Below, piece by piece: positions 16,602 through 25,830 of a DNA stretch of 29,318 nt (within the stretch, counting starts at the first letter, position 1; every line of letters begins with the position of its first letter). A program made the position numbers and the translations under genes. The DNA comes from DATKMG01 sp035541995 (GTDB taxonomy: Bacteria > Acidobacteriota > Terriglobia > Versatilivoradales > Versatilivoraceae): positions 1 through 29,318 of the forward strand of contig DATKMG010000131.1 in the NCBI GenBank assembly GCA_035541995.1, given 5' to 3'. A model generated the notes under the pieces. It had not been told where the DNA came from. It saw only the letters and a program-made list of their open reading frames with translations, and did no database searches.

Positions 16602-17027
16602 TAATTCTCTCTCCCCTCAGACCCCTTTCCCCCGGCTGAAGCCGATATTATAGCAGATGATCTTGTCGAACCTGAATTGGTTGGCGGCCAGTCACCACAG
16701 GGGCATGAGCTATCGGAATGAGTCAAGGATGCGGGGCAAACCCTTGCAATCCCTCGAAAATGCAGAGCATACTATGCCCTAACTTTCAATATTCTTCAAT
16801 AGAAGAGATGCCATGCATCACCAGTCAGCTGTTTGGGGCTCCCAATTGGGCGCATGGTCCCCCATGTGGCCCAGGTTGGAGGACCAACGGTTGCTGATCG
16901 AATCATTGCTATTTAAGAAACTGAATCAGAGGAGGCGAAAAGAATCCAAAAGATGAACGGCAAATCTTTTTGGCTCAGGCCTTGAAAGCCATTTAACTTA
17001 TTAATCGGGCTCTCGCATTTAGTCTCC
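16602..17027. other. Intergenic region upstream of tex
   Basis: These 426 bp separate the SDR stop codon from tex, both on the minus strand. Apart from the tex promoter and a small GC-rich stem (CGGCT/AGCCG near 16633-16643) I see no gene, RNA or repeat. Short open frames here have no ribosome binding site and no recognisable product. Confidence 0.4.
16647..16655 (-). promoter_or_regulatory. Extended -10 promoter of tex
   Basis: On the minus strand this reads TGCTATAAT, a perfect extended -10 element, 45 bp before the tex ATG. A weak TTCAGG lies 18 bp further upstream. It would give a leader of about 38-40 nt. It probably also serves the downstream LamG gene. Confidence 0.55.
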
Positions 17028-17750
17028 CTATTTCCGCGGCGGTTTGGAGGGCCGCATTTCAACGCAACTAGGCAAACAGCGAGGATCATGATGCAGCAGA
17101 TCAACCACTACTTGTGCCACGTCTTCGGAGGTGAGCTTCCATGAAGCATTGCTCTTTTCGCCGGGGGCGCCAAATTCGGTGTCGACGCTGCCCGGCATAA
17201 TGTAGCTCACTCGAATGTTGTCGTATCGCAAGTCCTGCATAATGGCCTCACTGAAGCCGTTTAGCCCGAATTTTGAAGCATTGTAGGCTGATCCCCCCTT
17301 AAAAGGGTTCTTCCCGGCCAAGCTACTTATGTTGATAATATAACCCCCACCTCGCCGCCGCAGGTAAGGAATTGCCGCACGGCAACAATAGAAGACACCA
17401 GTTAGATTCGTATCGATTACCTGGCGCCATTGTTCTGGCGCGAGTTCCGCAATGTTGCCAAAGATCCCTATGCCGGCATTGTTGATTAGGACGTCGATCC
17501 CTCCGAATTGTGCGGCCGAGTATTGGACCAGACGTTCGACCTGATCGTAATCCGCTACGTCACAGGGGATGCCTCGAATCTTCTCTCCCGCGTTGCGGCC
17601 GAGCACTTCTACGCTTTGCTCGACCTCCAATTGGCTTCGTGAACAGATGACCACCTTGGCTCCGTCGCCGAGCAGCGCTTTGGCCGTGGCCCTGCCAATT
17701 CCTTTAGTACCACCCGTGACAATTGCTACTTTATCTTGGAGGTTTGCCAT
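17028..17750 (-). CDS. Classical short-chain dehydrogenase/reductase
   Basis: 240 residues, cytoplasmic NAD(P)-dependent oxidoreductase. It has the cofactor motif TGGTKGIG (12-19), CDV for the adenine pocket, NNAG (90-93), and the catalytic S142, Y156 and K160 in the usual ISS and YNASK contexts. SR at 37-38 after the second strand is suggestive of NADP preference. The domain is complete and close to the family's normal length. The start at 17750 has a GAAAGGAAG ribosome binding site about six bases upstream; an in-frame extension to 17807 lacks support. It is transcribed away from the lut operon. A possible short gene of 104 codons lies 11 bp upstream in the same direction. The substrate cannot be assigned. 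Confidence 0.92.
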   Translation of the reverse strand: MANLQDKVAIVTGGTKGIGRATAKALLGDGAKVVICSRSQLEVEQSVEVLGRNAGEKIRGIPCDVADYDQVERLVQYSAAQFGGIDVLINNAGIGIFGNIAELAPEQWRQVIDTNLTGVFYCCRAAIPYLRRRGGGYIINISSLAGKNPFKGGSAYNASKFGLNGFSEAIMQDLRYDNIRVSYIMPGSVDTEFGAPGEKSNASWKLTSEDVAQVVVDLLHHDPRCLPSCVEMRPSKPPRK

Positions 17751-17761
17751 GATGCTTCCTT

Positions 17762-18076
17762 TCATTCGGTGATTTTCAAAAAATCCGATCGACAAGCAAC
17801 GAGCCAATTAAGCACGTCTGCGGGATTGCAGATGGTCCACCATCCGACTTTAAGCTTTTGCTCGATCGTCTCCCCGTGTAGCACACTGACCATGCCACTT
17901 CCCATTGTGGCAGATTCTTTGCTCAGACAGCCAGAATTGCCTCGCTGAAGGATTTTATAATTCGGGACACTTTTTTCCAAATTTGCAGCAACTGATTGTT
18001 GGTCATCTACGGAAAATCCGTGTTGATCGCTTCCTTTGGCAGTCTGGCCCCAATGGGGCCACTGGCAGAGTTTCAT
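17762..18076 (-). CDS. Possible small gene of unknown function upstream of the SDR
   Basis: A 104-codon open frame whose product I do not recognise. It begins MKLCQWPHWGQTAKG and ends WLVACRSDFLKITE. There is no signal peptide or clear transmembrane segment. In its favour are an AAGGA ribosome binding site about seven bases before the ATG and a TGA that falls just before the SDR ribosome binding site, an arrangement typical of an operon. Against it, the composition is rich in Cys and Trp, no family is evident, and the frame covers a palindrome that could belong to the lutA control region. It may be a chance open frame or a decayed gene. Confidence 0.25.
   Translation of the reverse strand: MKLCQWPHWGQTAKGSDQHGFSVDDQQSVAANLEKSVPNYKILQRGNSGCLSKESATMGSGMVSVLHGETIEQKLKVGWWTICNPADVLNWLVACRSDFLKITE
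18045..18061. promoter_or_regulatory. Perfect palindrome, candidate operator of the lut operon
   Basis: TGGCCCCA, a single central A, then TGGGGCCA: an exact 8+8 inverted repeat about 120 bp before lutA. The spacing and symmetry suit a dimeric repressor of the GntR (LldR/LutR) kind, whose sites often show TGG/CCA half-sites. This is inferred from shape and position only. As RNA it would form a 6-bp stem. Confidence 0.3.
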
Positions 18077-18179
18077 CAGATCCTTGTGGTTTTACAGCCT
18101 GGCATGATAATAATTAGGTGGTAGTTTGGGGATTACAGATCCTCTTGTCTTTCTATAGAAGGAGTTTTCAGCTGCGGCT

Positions 18180-18902
18180 ATGGAAGTTTCTCTCTTCATT
18201 CCCTGCCTGGTTGACCAGTTCTGTCCACAAGTTGGGATCAGCCTCGTGAAGATCCTGCGCAAGATCGGAATCAAGGTTGCCTATCCCATGGAGCAAACCT
18301 GTTGCGGACAGCCTGCGTTCAACACGGGTTATCGCGAAGAGACGCTGGTGCTAGCCCAACGATTTCTTCAAATCTTTGACTCGGGGACAGACTATATCGT
18401 CTGCCCGTCGGGGTCCTGCACCAGCATGGTAAAAGTATTTTATCCGGAGCTCGTGCAAGACCGCAGCCTTCGGGATGCTTTGGAACACCTAACAACCAGG
18501 ATTTTTGAATTTTCCGATTTCCTTGTCAGCGTTTTGGGCGTTGTAGATTTAGGGGCGCGCTTTCCACACAGGGTGACCTACCACGACGCGTGTCATTTGC
18601 TCCGCGAGTTGAAGGTTAAAGAACCTCCTCGTATCCTCATACGCCACATCCGCGACATTGAGTTCGTTGAATTGGAGAACTCGGAAAATTGCTGTGGTTT
18701 CGGAGGAACTTTCTCGGTGAAATTTCCGGAGATTTCTGCTGCCATGGGGCAGGACAAAGTGGGAAGTCTAGTGAAGACCGGTGCCGAGTATGTTGTAGCC
18801 AATGACTCCAGCTGTCTGATGCAAATAGATGGTTGCCTCAATCGGATGGGACTGCCGATCAAGACGATTCACCTGGCAGAACTCCTTGCAAAAGACCTCT
18901 AA
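18180..18902 (+). CDS. lutA: L-lactate utilization (Fe-S) protein LutA
   Basis: First subunit of the LutABC system, which oxidises L-lactate to pyruvate using iron-sulfur proteins. 240 residues, nearly the same as Bacillus LutA. It has two cysteine-rich CCG domains: the first with C9 and CCGQPAFNTG (41-50) plus CPSGSC, the second with HDACHLLREL and CCGFGGTFSVKFPE. These domains are shared with GlpC and heterodisulfide reductase HdrB and ligate Fe-S clusters. The start MEVSLFIPCLVDQ is the family's conserved N terminus, which supports the ATG at 18180. An AAGGAG at 18159-18164 is rather far (15 bases). lutB follows two bases after the stop codon, so the three genes form one operon. Confidence 0.95.
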   Translation: MEVSLFIPCLVDQFCPQVGISLVKILRKIGIKVAYPMEQTCCGQPAFNTGYREETLVLAQRFLQIFDSGTDYIVCPSGSCTSMVKVFYPELVQDRSLRDALEHLTTRIFEFSDFLVSVLGVVDLGARFPHRVTYHDACHLLRELKVKEPPRILIRHIRDIEFVELENSENCCGFGGTFSVKFPEISAAMGQDKVGSLVKTGAEYVVANDSSCLMQIDGCLNRMGLPIKTIHLAELLAKDL

Positions 18903-18904
18903 TC

Positions 18905-20311
18905 ATGGACCTGACTCCACGACACTTCAAAACTTACGCAAAGAAAAACCTCAAGAACTCTCAGCTGAGAAAGGCCTATCAGTTTGCCACGGCCCATGCG
19001 CTCTTGAAACGGAAGGAACAGGTCCGGACGATCCCTGAATGGGAAGAGCTGAGGAACAAAGCTCATGAGCTAAAAAAGGAAGTCATCGAACACCTCGGAG
19101 CTTACCTGGAGCAGTTAGAAAATAGGGTTACCACGAATGGCGGCACTGTCTTCTGGGCAAGCGACGGGCGGGAGGCATCGGACTACATTCTCGGCCTGGC
19201 CCAGAAATTTCGGGTCAAGACCATTGTGAAATCCAAATCAATGACCACCGAGGAGATGAAACTTGGCCCCCTGCTTGAGAAGGCAAACATCGAGGTGGTC
19301 GAAACTGACTTAGGCGAATACATTGTTCAACTGGCTCGGGAGATGCCCTCCCATATTACTGCACCTGCCTTGCACAAGACCCGTGAAGAGATTGGAAGAC
19401 TCTTCGCCGCCCGGTTAGGTATCCCTTATACCAGCGTTCCAGAGGAATTGTGTACGGTTGCTCGGAGGATTCTCCGGCAAAAATTCCTCGTTGCGGAAAT
19501 GGGAATTTCAGGTGTGAATTTTGCGATCGCTGAGACGGGGACGATTGTGGTAGTTGAAAATGAGGGAAACGCCCGCCTGTCCATTGGGATGCCCAAAATC
19601 CATGTTGCCGTAATGGGGCTGGAAAAAGTCATTCCTCGCCTCGCCGATTTACCTGTCTTCTTAAAGCTCCTTCCCGCCAGTTCCACAGGCCAGAGGTTGA
19701 CCAGTTATGTCTCTCTGGTCAACTCTCCACGACGGCCGGGTGAATTGGATGGACCGGAGGAGTTTCATCTGGTGATCCTTGATAATGGTCGAAGCGAGAT
19801 ATTGGCCAATCCGATGATGCGGGAGTCTCTTTATTGCATCCGGTGCGGGGCTTGCCTGAATACTTGTCCTGTCTATCAGCGCGTTGGAGGACACAGCTAT
19901 GGCTCTGTGTATTCTGGCCCCATCGGTGCTGTCCTCACGCCCCTATACCAGGGGATGGAGGTGGCTCAGGATCTTCCATACGCATCTTCCTTGTGCGGGG
20001 CATGCTCCGAGATTTGCCCTGTGAAGATAAACATACATCACCTTCTGCTCTGGTTGCGAAGTCAGGTAGTCAAAGAGGATTGTTCTCCTTGGCGGGAACG
20101 CGCCATGATGAAGCTATTCCTGATGGGTATGCAGGATAGTTTTATCTATCGGATGGGATCAAACCTGATCCGGGCAGCCATGAGGGTTTCGGGCAAAAGG
20201 GACATGGCATTGCCGGTTCCTGGCTGGACTGAAGCCCGGGATTTTCCACCTCTGGCCAAAAAGACGTTCAAACAGCTCTGGAAAGATCTGGAGAAAGAGG
20301 CACAGGATTGA
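18905..20311 (+). CDS. lutB: L-lactate utilization iron-sulfur protein LutB
   Basis: Central electron-transfer subunit of LutABC, 468 residues against about 480 in Bacillus. The N-terminal part (about 55-290) carries the LUD domain with the VNFAIAETGTIVVVENEGN segment. Residues 311-321 hold a four-cysteine ferredoxin-type motif (C311, C314, C317, C321, within YCIRCGACLNTCPVY). A second motif, CGACSEICPVKI, lies at 364-375 (C364, C367, C371). A further C-terminal region of unclear function ends near GWTEARDFPPLAKKTF. The ATG at 18905 is two bases after the lutA stop; an upstream in-frame ATG inside lutA is not needed. The stop codon overlaps the lutC start. Confidence 0.95.
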   Translation: MDLTPRHFKTYAKKNLKNSQLRKAYQFATAHALLKRKEQVRTIPEWEELRNKAHELKKEVIEHLGAYLEQLENRVTTNGGTVFWASDGREASDYILGLAQKFRVKTIVKSKSMTTEEMKLGPLLEKANIEVVETDLGEYIVQLAREMPSHITAPALHKTREEIGRLFAARLGIPYTSVPEELCTVARRILRQKFLVAEMGISGVNFAIAETGTIVVVENEGNARLSIGMPKIHVAVMGLEKVIPRLADLPVFLKLLPASSTGQRLTSYVSLVNSPRRPGELDGPEEFHLVILDNGRSEILANPMMRESLYCIRCGACLNTCPVYQRVGGHSYGSVYSGPIGAVLTPLYQGMEVAQDLPYASSLCGACSEICPVKINIHHLLLWLRSQVVKEDCSPWRERAMMKLFLMGMQDSFIYRMGSNLIRAAMRVSGKRDMALPVPGWTEARDFPPLAKKTFKQLWKDLEKEAQD

Positions 20312-21030
20312 CCGATTCACGGACCCAAGTCCTCCGGAAGGTTCGTCAGGCTTTGACCACCTTTGACCAACGAGCCCGGCCCCAGCACACGATGCCGGAT
20401 GCCGATCGTCAAGGACTATTTGCGTCTGCTCGACACTTTGACTCTTTGGTTAAGAAGTTCCAGGAAGAACTTGAACGAGCCGGAGGGGAGGTCCGAATTT
20501 GTTCGGATGGACTGTGTGCAGTTGAACTCATCAAAAGCTGCATAGAAAAAGAAGGCTTTCAAACGGTCGCGGTGTCTCGACATAAGATATGCCTCGAGCT
20601 GAATCTGGTCTCAAGACTCGCGGATAGGCTCCCCGAGGTAAGATGCCTGGTCGAAGGGATCGACAGCGAGAATCCCTATGCAAGAGACCGGCTAAAGGAA
20701 CAGATGGCTAGGGTCCCTCTTTCCATCACGGGAATTGAGTATTTGATTGCCGATACGGGGACAATTGTCGCGGTGGCTCAACCCGTAGCCAGCCGTCACA
20801 TCAGCCTCCTCCCGGAGGTTCATATGGTCCTGGCTACCGTCGACCAAATCCGTCCTAACCTGTCCGACCTTTTCGCGGAAATCCAAGCCCAGTCCGGCGC
20901 CAATCTCCCCGGAAGTGCAATAACTCTGATCACAGGGCCAAGCCGGACGGCAGACATCGAAAAGGTTCTCATCAAAGGAGTGCATGGGCCAACCCGCCTA
21001 GTGGTTGTTTTGGTGGAAAAATTCGAATAG
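20308..21030 (+). CDS. lutC: L-lactate utilization protein LutC (LUD domain)
   Basis: Third subunit of the LutABC complex, 240 residues, matching the usual size. The LUD domain includes VEGIDSENPYARDR, the glycine-rich IEYLIADTGTIVAVAQP, SLLPEVHMVLA and a C-terminal TGPSRTADIEKVLIKGVHGP, which are the family's best conserved parts. The gene starts with TTG at 20308, and its TTGA overlaps the lutB stop codon by four bases, suggesting coupled translation. The next in-frame ATG is 28 codons later and would remove part of the N-terminal helix. No lactate permease or regulator of this operon is in the window. It converges with the glucan-synthase gene; the 109 bp between them hold no obvious terminator. 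Confidence 0.93.
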   Translation: MTDSRTQVLRKVRQALTTFDQRARPQHTMPDADRQGLFASARHFDSLVKKFQEELERAGGEVRICSDGLCAVELIKSCIEKEGFQTVAVSRHKICLELNLVSRLADRLPEVRCLVEGIDSENPYARDRLKEQMARVPLSITGIEYLIADTGTIVAVAQPVASRHISLLPEVHMVLATVDQIRPNLSDLFAEIQAQSGANLPGSAITLITGPSRTADIEKVLIKGVHGPTRLVVVLVEKFE

Positions 21031-21139
21031 ACCAATTCAAACAAACGGTCGCTCTATGAATCCTTCTCTCGAGTTGAGTTAAGGAACGTTCGTCGCGATG
21101 ACCAATCACCGTCGGCCCGCTCAATCGAAACTCCCCAGC

Positions 21140-24100
21140 TCAAGCTTTCAGGAGCATTTCACCCTCCATCAGAATTGGCTCCTCGAGAATCGACTCGTTG
21201 GGCAATGAAAACTCTCGCAGGGATCCCGGAGATTCATCGACATCCACAAGCATTGTGCCGGGCGCCTTCTCATGAAGGATTCGCTCATTTGCCTCTACCA
21301 TTGGCTCTTTGTGGAATAGTTCTTTTATTGAGGAATCGGTGAGCAGATTGCAGAGCGCCAATAGACTCATTCCTTGATGATGCGCCATCCAGCACCGTAC
21401 TAGCTCGTACCTGGGCCACATCCTCAGCTTTGCAGCCGTATAATCAGCCGCTTCATAGAACCCGAACTCACCGAGCCAGTTTTTGCGCTTCATCACCCGT
21501 AGATTTTCAATAGCTGCCGGGGGATCAACTGTAAGTGCGAGACAAGTAGCGTAGGGTGAGACTACGATATCGCTTGAAAGAGACGGTTTGAGTGCCAGGG
21601 ACGGTAGCCCAAAGCAGCGGTACTGATAGTGCCCTTCCTGATCTCGTTCTGCATGGGCTGCCTCGGAAATCCCCCACGGAACCCAACTCAGGCTACCATG
21701 CTTTTGGTGGCACCTGACTACTGACCGCAAGCTTCTCTCAAGAATGGTGTGTGGATATGACCTCATCCAAAGAGTCGGCATAAGGTACTCGAACATCGTG
21801 CCGGTCCAAGAAAGCAGAACGCGGTCGCCCTTGTACAGAGTGTGAGCCCTACCCAGATGAAACCAGCTTTCTTGGGGGAGGTCTCCCTTAGCAATGGCCA
21901 CAAATGTTGCCATTCTCGCTTCGGATGCCAGCAGATCATACCAACTCCCCTCTAACTTCTGCGCTCTTACGTCATAGCCGACCGAGAGGAGCTTTTTTCG
22001 CTGACTAAAGAGAACAAGGAAATCCATCTCGCGGACGAGGGTCTCGCACTCGTCGGCTGCCTTGCGGAGCTTCTCCTTGAAAGAAACGGCATTGTTCAAA
22101 CATTCTGGAATCGTTCTTCGCAGCGACTCAACCATTGGTACGAATTCCTCGTTGAGTGCCCCTTGTTCCAGTAATCGCTGGAGTTTCCCATCAAGATTGA
22201 CAAGCAATTGTGGAAGCGAGTCTAGAGTCAGGCCTTGTAAGTTGGGCTCAAGTTGGAGTTCAGGCTGCTCAAACAAGGCACGGTACTCGGAAAGGGCCCA
22301 TGGGGCAAATGCTTCCGCAACCTCACGCACAGCTTGAAGCCGATTCCACAGCTCGGTCGTCCACCAGTGGATTTCCCCATCATCTCGGGGTTTCCCTTCA
22401 TCAGGACCCTCTTCAATGCTCTCGGCCTCCTGTCGGAGTGCTGAAAGCATCCGAATCCAAGATAATGTCTCATCCCCCAGAGGCTCGACACGCTTGGCGA
22501 ACTCATTAACTAGGGAATCCGATCCCAGCCTCTTTTTCTCTTCAGCCAGATCCATGATCAGGTTGATATGATCCCGGATTCCATGCCACAAATTCTTTGG
22601 AAAAAGGGGCTCGTGGCACATTTCCAGGCAACCTTGCTTCAATGTCCAGAGGCATACGGCAAGATTGCCGCTGTCGACGGTGGAAATGAAGAGCGGTTCG
22701 AGAGGTCTCAGTGTTTCAGTGTCATACCAATTTAGGAAGTGACCTTTGTGTCGGAAAAGACGTTGAGCAGTATTTAATGTTTCCTCGGTTTCAATAATAC
22801 ACTCTCTCAAAGTCAGGTATCCCAACTGATAAGCTGCTAATCGTGCATTTAAGAGTAAGCCGAGGTTAGTCGGTGAAATCCGCCGGGCTATAGCGAGTGG
22901 GCTTTCCTGGAAGTTATCCGGAATCAACCCATGAGAATCGGAGCCATTGAACTGTCGAAAGAACCGCCAGGTTCGAAGGGCAACTTCTCGCAGAAAGAGT
23001 TCATCGGGCTTTGATATTCCCGGCTCTGGGTCAATACCTGGACAATTTAACCATTGGCACAGGAGCTTTGATGCAGACCACAAACATATTAAAGGGAGCG
23101 CAGCGGGCAGAGCCGCTGGTCGGACCAAGGCAAGAGCCACCCCTATAATCAGAGATAGCAAGGGAGTCCAGTCTAGATACATATCGACCGGTGTTCTCTG
23201 GCGAGTCCCAAGTTCAGATTGGGCAGCGGTCTCCCATTCTAGAAGCTTTTTGCGCGTTAGCGTCAATCGAACAATTGTTCGGAAAATTGCGTCCGCAATG
23301 ACTAATGTCTGATGTGACAAAAACGCTAACGTAAAAAAGATCCGCACTTGCTCGTCGATAAAGTCGGTTCCGATTTCTTTCCAACAACCCGGCCTTCCAG
23401 GCGAGCTTCCAGCCCTGACCACAGACAGCAAGAGTTGGAAGTAAGCCGGCATTAACATCAATACCAGGGCCACTACTGTCCAATACCAGGGACCTCCAGG
23501 CAGGAAAAACCACCCTCCAAGCAATAACAGGAACACCGCGATTTCAATCAAGCTCCTGCGCAGGTTGTCTAGAATCTTCCAGCGAGAAACCAGCCTCATG
23601 GGGTTAGCGCCCAGACGGCCAAAGAAGTCTGGAACACGGGGGAGCAACCACAGCATGATTTGCCAGTCGCCCCTCACCCATCGATGTTTTCTTCGGCTAT
23701 ACGCACTGAAATGGGAGGGATAATCGTCGATCAATTCGATGTCGGAGACCAGCCCAGTACGGGCATAGGCCCCTTCAATTAAGTCATGACTCAAAAGAGC
23801 GTTGCAAGGGAATCTTTGGGCTAATACTTGTTGGAAAGAGTCCACTTCATAAATCCCTTTTCCTGTGAAGCTGCCTTCCCCAAAGAGATCCTGATACACA
23901 TCCGAAACCGCCCGGGTATAAACGTCAAACCCGGTCTCTCCGGAGTAAAGACTGGCAAGACGTGAGCGCCTCGCTGAGCCAATACTGATCCCAATTCTGG
24001 GCTGCAAGATACTATACCCTTCCACGACTGTATTGGTGGAGGCGTCGATCACCGCACGGTTCAGGGGATGGGCAATAGTACCGATCAACCTATGGGCCGA

Positions 24101-25807
24101 GTCTTTAGGCAGTTGCGTATCTGAATCTAAAGTGATGACATAGCGGACTGCAGGCAAAATGGAAAGATCTCCCACTTTCACCGGGAAGCTATCGAAGTCT
24201 TTCCGGAGCAGATTATTCAAGTCGAGCAGCTTACCCCGCTTGCGTTCCCACCCCATCCAGGATCCTTCAGCTGGGTTGTAGACGCGGTGCCGATGAAATA
24301 GAAAAAAGGACCCTCTACCTTGCCCAGCGTACTTCTTGTTCAATGCTTCGATCAGCTCGGAACAAAGACCGACCAATTGGTCCTTGTCGTCAAAAGGACG
24401 CGTAGAATCAGGCGAATCAGTCAAAAGGGTAAAGTGGATACGTGCATCGCGGTTGGCCAGATAGCGTATCTCCAGGTCTTCTACCATCTGCCGAGTGTGC
24501 TCCTCGTTAAGCAGCAACGTTGGCACAACTACCATCGTCGTGCAATCAGCCGGTACCCCTCCTGAGAAATCAAGCTTGGGCAACCTTCGCGGTGGCAAAA
24601 GGAAAGTGGTCAGGCGGTTGATCACCCCCACTGCAGACTCCGTGGCCGGCAGCAAAAGAAAGAAGGCCCCAGCAACGACAGGAATGGGCACCCCAAGACC
24701 CACCAGGAAAAAGGCCATCACAGCGAATGTCGCGAGGGAAATCCCTCCAAGATAGAAGGCAGATGCGTGGCTCAGAATCAAATCTTCGAGCCATTTGTTA
24801 AGGGAAGGCCGATAATTAATCTGACTTTCCAGGATCTTTCTGCCCTGGTCTATAAGGTAGTAACCGATGTGGGCCCGGCGATCTCTTATCCGTGGATTGG
24901 AAAAAGGTTCTTTCTCTGCTGCACAAGCCAGATCTAATGCTTTGCAGGCGATTTCGGTCTCCGTCAGGGGAGATTGGGCAGCCAATCCAGCCACGCCCCT
25001 TCGGTACAAATCCCGGCTTTCAAAATCCATGTTCGGATACACTCCCCCGGGATCTCTTCTGAGGATTTGCTCTGTTTTGCTTGTTCCCTCGAAAAGCTCT
25101 TTCCAATTAGCCTCCCCACATTCACGCAGGCTAACAATCAATTTCCGCAGCACGGATGGGCCATTCTGAGATTCCTGCCTTGACCCTTCTTCGCAAGCCC
25201 AGGAACACTCTGTTTCTGCTGCTTTCCCGATATGCTCCAGGAGAACGAGTTGAAGGAGGGGTTTCATCGCCCACAGTTCAGCAATTTGGAGACTTTCCTT
25301 TTCTTGAATTGCCTCAAGATAAAGGGAGAAGGTTCGTTCCTGGAACTGAAAGTCGACAAACTGCAGATAGTCAGCCGCTATCACAAAGGCCCGCGGCAAG
25401 TGCCGTTGAGTACCGCTTTTGACCAGAGGGAGATTCCCGTCATTCTTTCGAATGGTTCTGATTGCCAGAAGTGCGGTCTGAAACAGAGAAAGGCTCTCCA
25501 TAAACCACAATTGGCCTTCAGACGGTCTCTTTTTGCCCGCCGCAAGAGTTGCCATCTTGTGCGAGTTCTCCCGGATCGAATCAGCTGCTTCCTGCCAACG
25601 TCTGGCGAGGCAGCGGCAGCGTATCCTCCGTCTGTTGATCTCCCACTCCCTGTCCTGTCGCAGGATATGAGATTTCAAACGGTCCATCAGGCTGACATCG
25701 CTAGCACTCAAGAGGTTGTCTTTATCCACGTCGCCAGGAGTCCTGGTCCCTGCATAAGTTGCCGGTTGCTGCTTCGTTGGGTAAGGAGAGGTATCTGTAT
25801 TGACCAT
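21140..25807 (-). CDS. NdvB-like glucan synthase (GT84 + glycoamylase-like), no GH94 module
   Basis: Large inner-membrane glycosyltransferase related to cyclic beta-1,2-glucan synthase NdvB/Cgs. 1555 residues against about 2800 for full NdvB. Order: N-terminal helical region (1-340), membrane segments (about 345-400), GT domain (about 420-720) with TLDSDTQLP (559-567), SHDLIEGAYARTGL and HRWVRGDWQ (708-716), more membrane segments (about 755-800, 820-850, 885-915), a helical region, and a glycoamylase-like domain (about 1290-1500) with GTMFEYLMP, EFGFYEAADY and AHHQGMSLLAL. The chain stops about 55 residues later, so the C-terminal GH94 phosphorylase-like module, which controls chain length in NdvB, is absent. 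The 109 bp downstream show no remnant. An ABC exporter gene lies 23 bp upstream on the same strand, as expected for a glucan synthase-exporter pair. The product is unverified. Confidence 0.9.
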   Translation of the reverse strand: MVNTDTSPYPTKQQPATYAGTRTPGDVDKDNLLSASDVSLMDRLKSHILRQDREWEINRRRIRCRCLARRWQEAADSIRENSHKMATLAAGKKRPSEGQLWFMESLSLFQTALLAIRTIRKNDGNLPLVKSGTQRHLPRAFVIAADYLQFVDFQFQERTFSLYLEAIQEKESLQIAELWAMKPLLQLVLLEHIGKAAETECSWACEEGSRQESQNGPSVLRKLIVSLRECGEANWKELFEGTSKTEQILRRDPGGVYPNMDFESRDLYRRGVAGLAAQSPLTETEIACKALDLACAAEKEPFSNPRIRDRRAHIGYYLIDQGRKILESQINYRPSLNKWLEDLILSHASAFYLGGISLATFAVMAFFLVGLGVPIPVVAGAFFLLLPATESAVGVINRLTTFLLPPRRLPKLDFSGGVPADCTTMVVVPTLLLNEEHTRQMVEDLEIRYLANRDARIHFTLLTDSPDSTRPFDDKDQLVGLCSELIEALNKKYAGQGRGSFFLFHRHRVYNPAEGSWMGWERKRGKLLDLNNLLRKDFDSFPVKVGDLSILPAVRYVITLDSDTQLPKDSAHRLIGTIAHPLNRAVIDASTNTVVEGYSILQPRIGISIGSARRSRLASLYSGETGFDVYTRAVSDVYQDLFGEGSFTGKGIYEVDSFQQVLAQRFPCNALLSHDLIEGAYARTGLVSDIELIDDYPSHFSAYSRRKHRWVRGDWQIMLWLLPRVPDFFGRLGANPMRLVSRWKILDNLRRSLIEIAVFLLLLGGWFFLPGGPWYWTVVALVLMLMPAYFQLLLSVVRAGSSPGRPGCWKEIGTDFIDEQVRIFFTLAFLSHQTLVIADAIFRTIVRLTLTRKKLLEWETAAQSELGTRQRTPVDMYLDWTPLLSLIIGVALALVRPAALPAALPLICLWSASKLLCQWLNCPGIDPEPGISKPDELFLREVALRTWRFFRQFNGSDSHGLIPDNFQESPLAIARRISPTNLGLLLNARLAAYQLGYLTLRECIIETEETLNTAQRLFRHKGHFLNWYDTETLRPLEPLFISTVDSGNLAVCLWTLKQGCLEMCHEPLFPKNLWHGIRDHINLIMDLAEEKKRLGSDSLVNEFAKRVEPLGDETLSWIRMLSALRQEAESIEEGPDEGKPRDDGEIHWWTTELWNRLQAVREVAEAFAPWALSEYRALFEQPELQLEPNLQGLTLDSLPQLLVNLDGKLQRLLEQGALNEEFVPMVESLRRTIPECLNNAVSFKEKLRKAADECETLVREMDFLVLFSQRKKLLSVGYDVRAQKLEGSWYDLLASEARMATFVAIAKGDLPQESWFHLGRAHTLYKGDRVLLSWTGTMFEYLMPTLWMRSYPHTILERSLRSVVRCHQKHGSLSWVPWGISEAAHAERDQEGHYQYRCFGLPSLALKPSLSSDIVVSPYATCLALTVDPPAAIENLRVMKRKNWLGEFGFYEAADYTAAKLRMWPRYELVRCWMAHHQGMSLLALCNLLTDSSIKELFHKEPMVEANERILHEKAPGTMLVDVDESPGSLREFSLPNESILEEPILMEGEMLLKA

Positions 25808-25830
25808 ATATCTGCAATTCGCTCGGGTTC

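Larger units (their letters stand above)
17751..18179. other. Intergenic region between divergent SDR and lutA
   Basis: 429 bp that must hold the control region of the lut operon. It contains a perfect palindrome (18045-18061), a plus-strand TATAAT at 17956-17961 without a fitting -35, and one minus-strand open frame with a ribosome binding site (listed separately). No other structure is evident. Confidence 0.4.

Noticed and set aside
21031..21139. A decayed GH94 remnant after the NdvB-like gene
   Set aside because: Only 109 bp separate it from lutC, and no frame there resembles GH94. The short form does not look like a recent frameshift.
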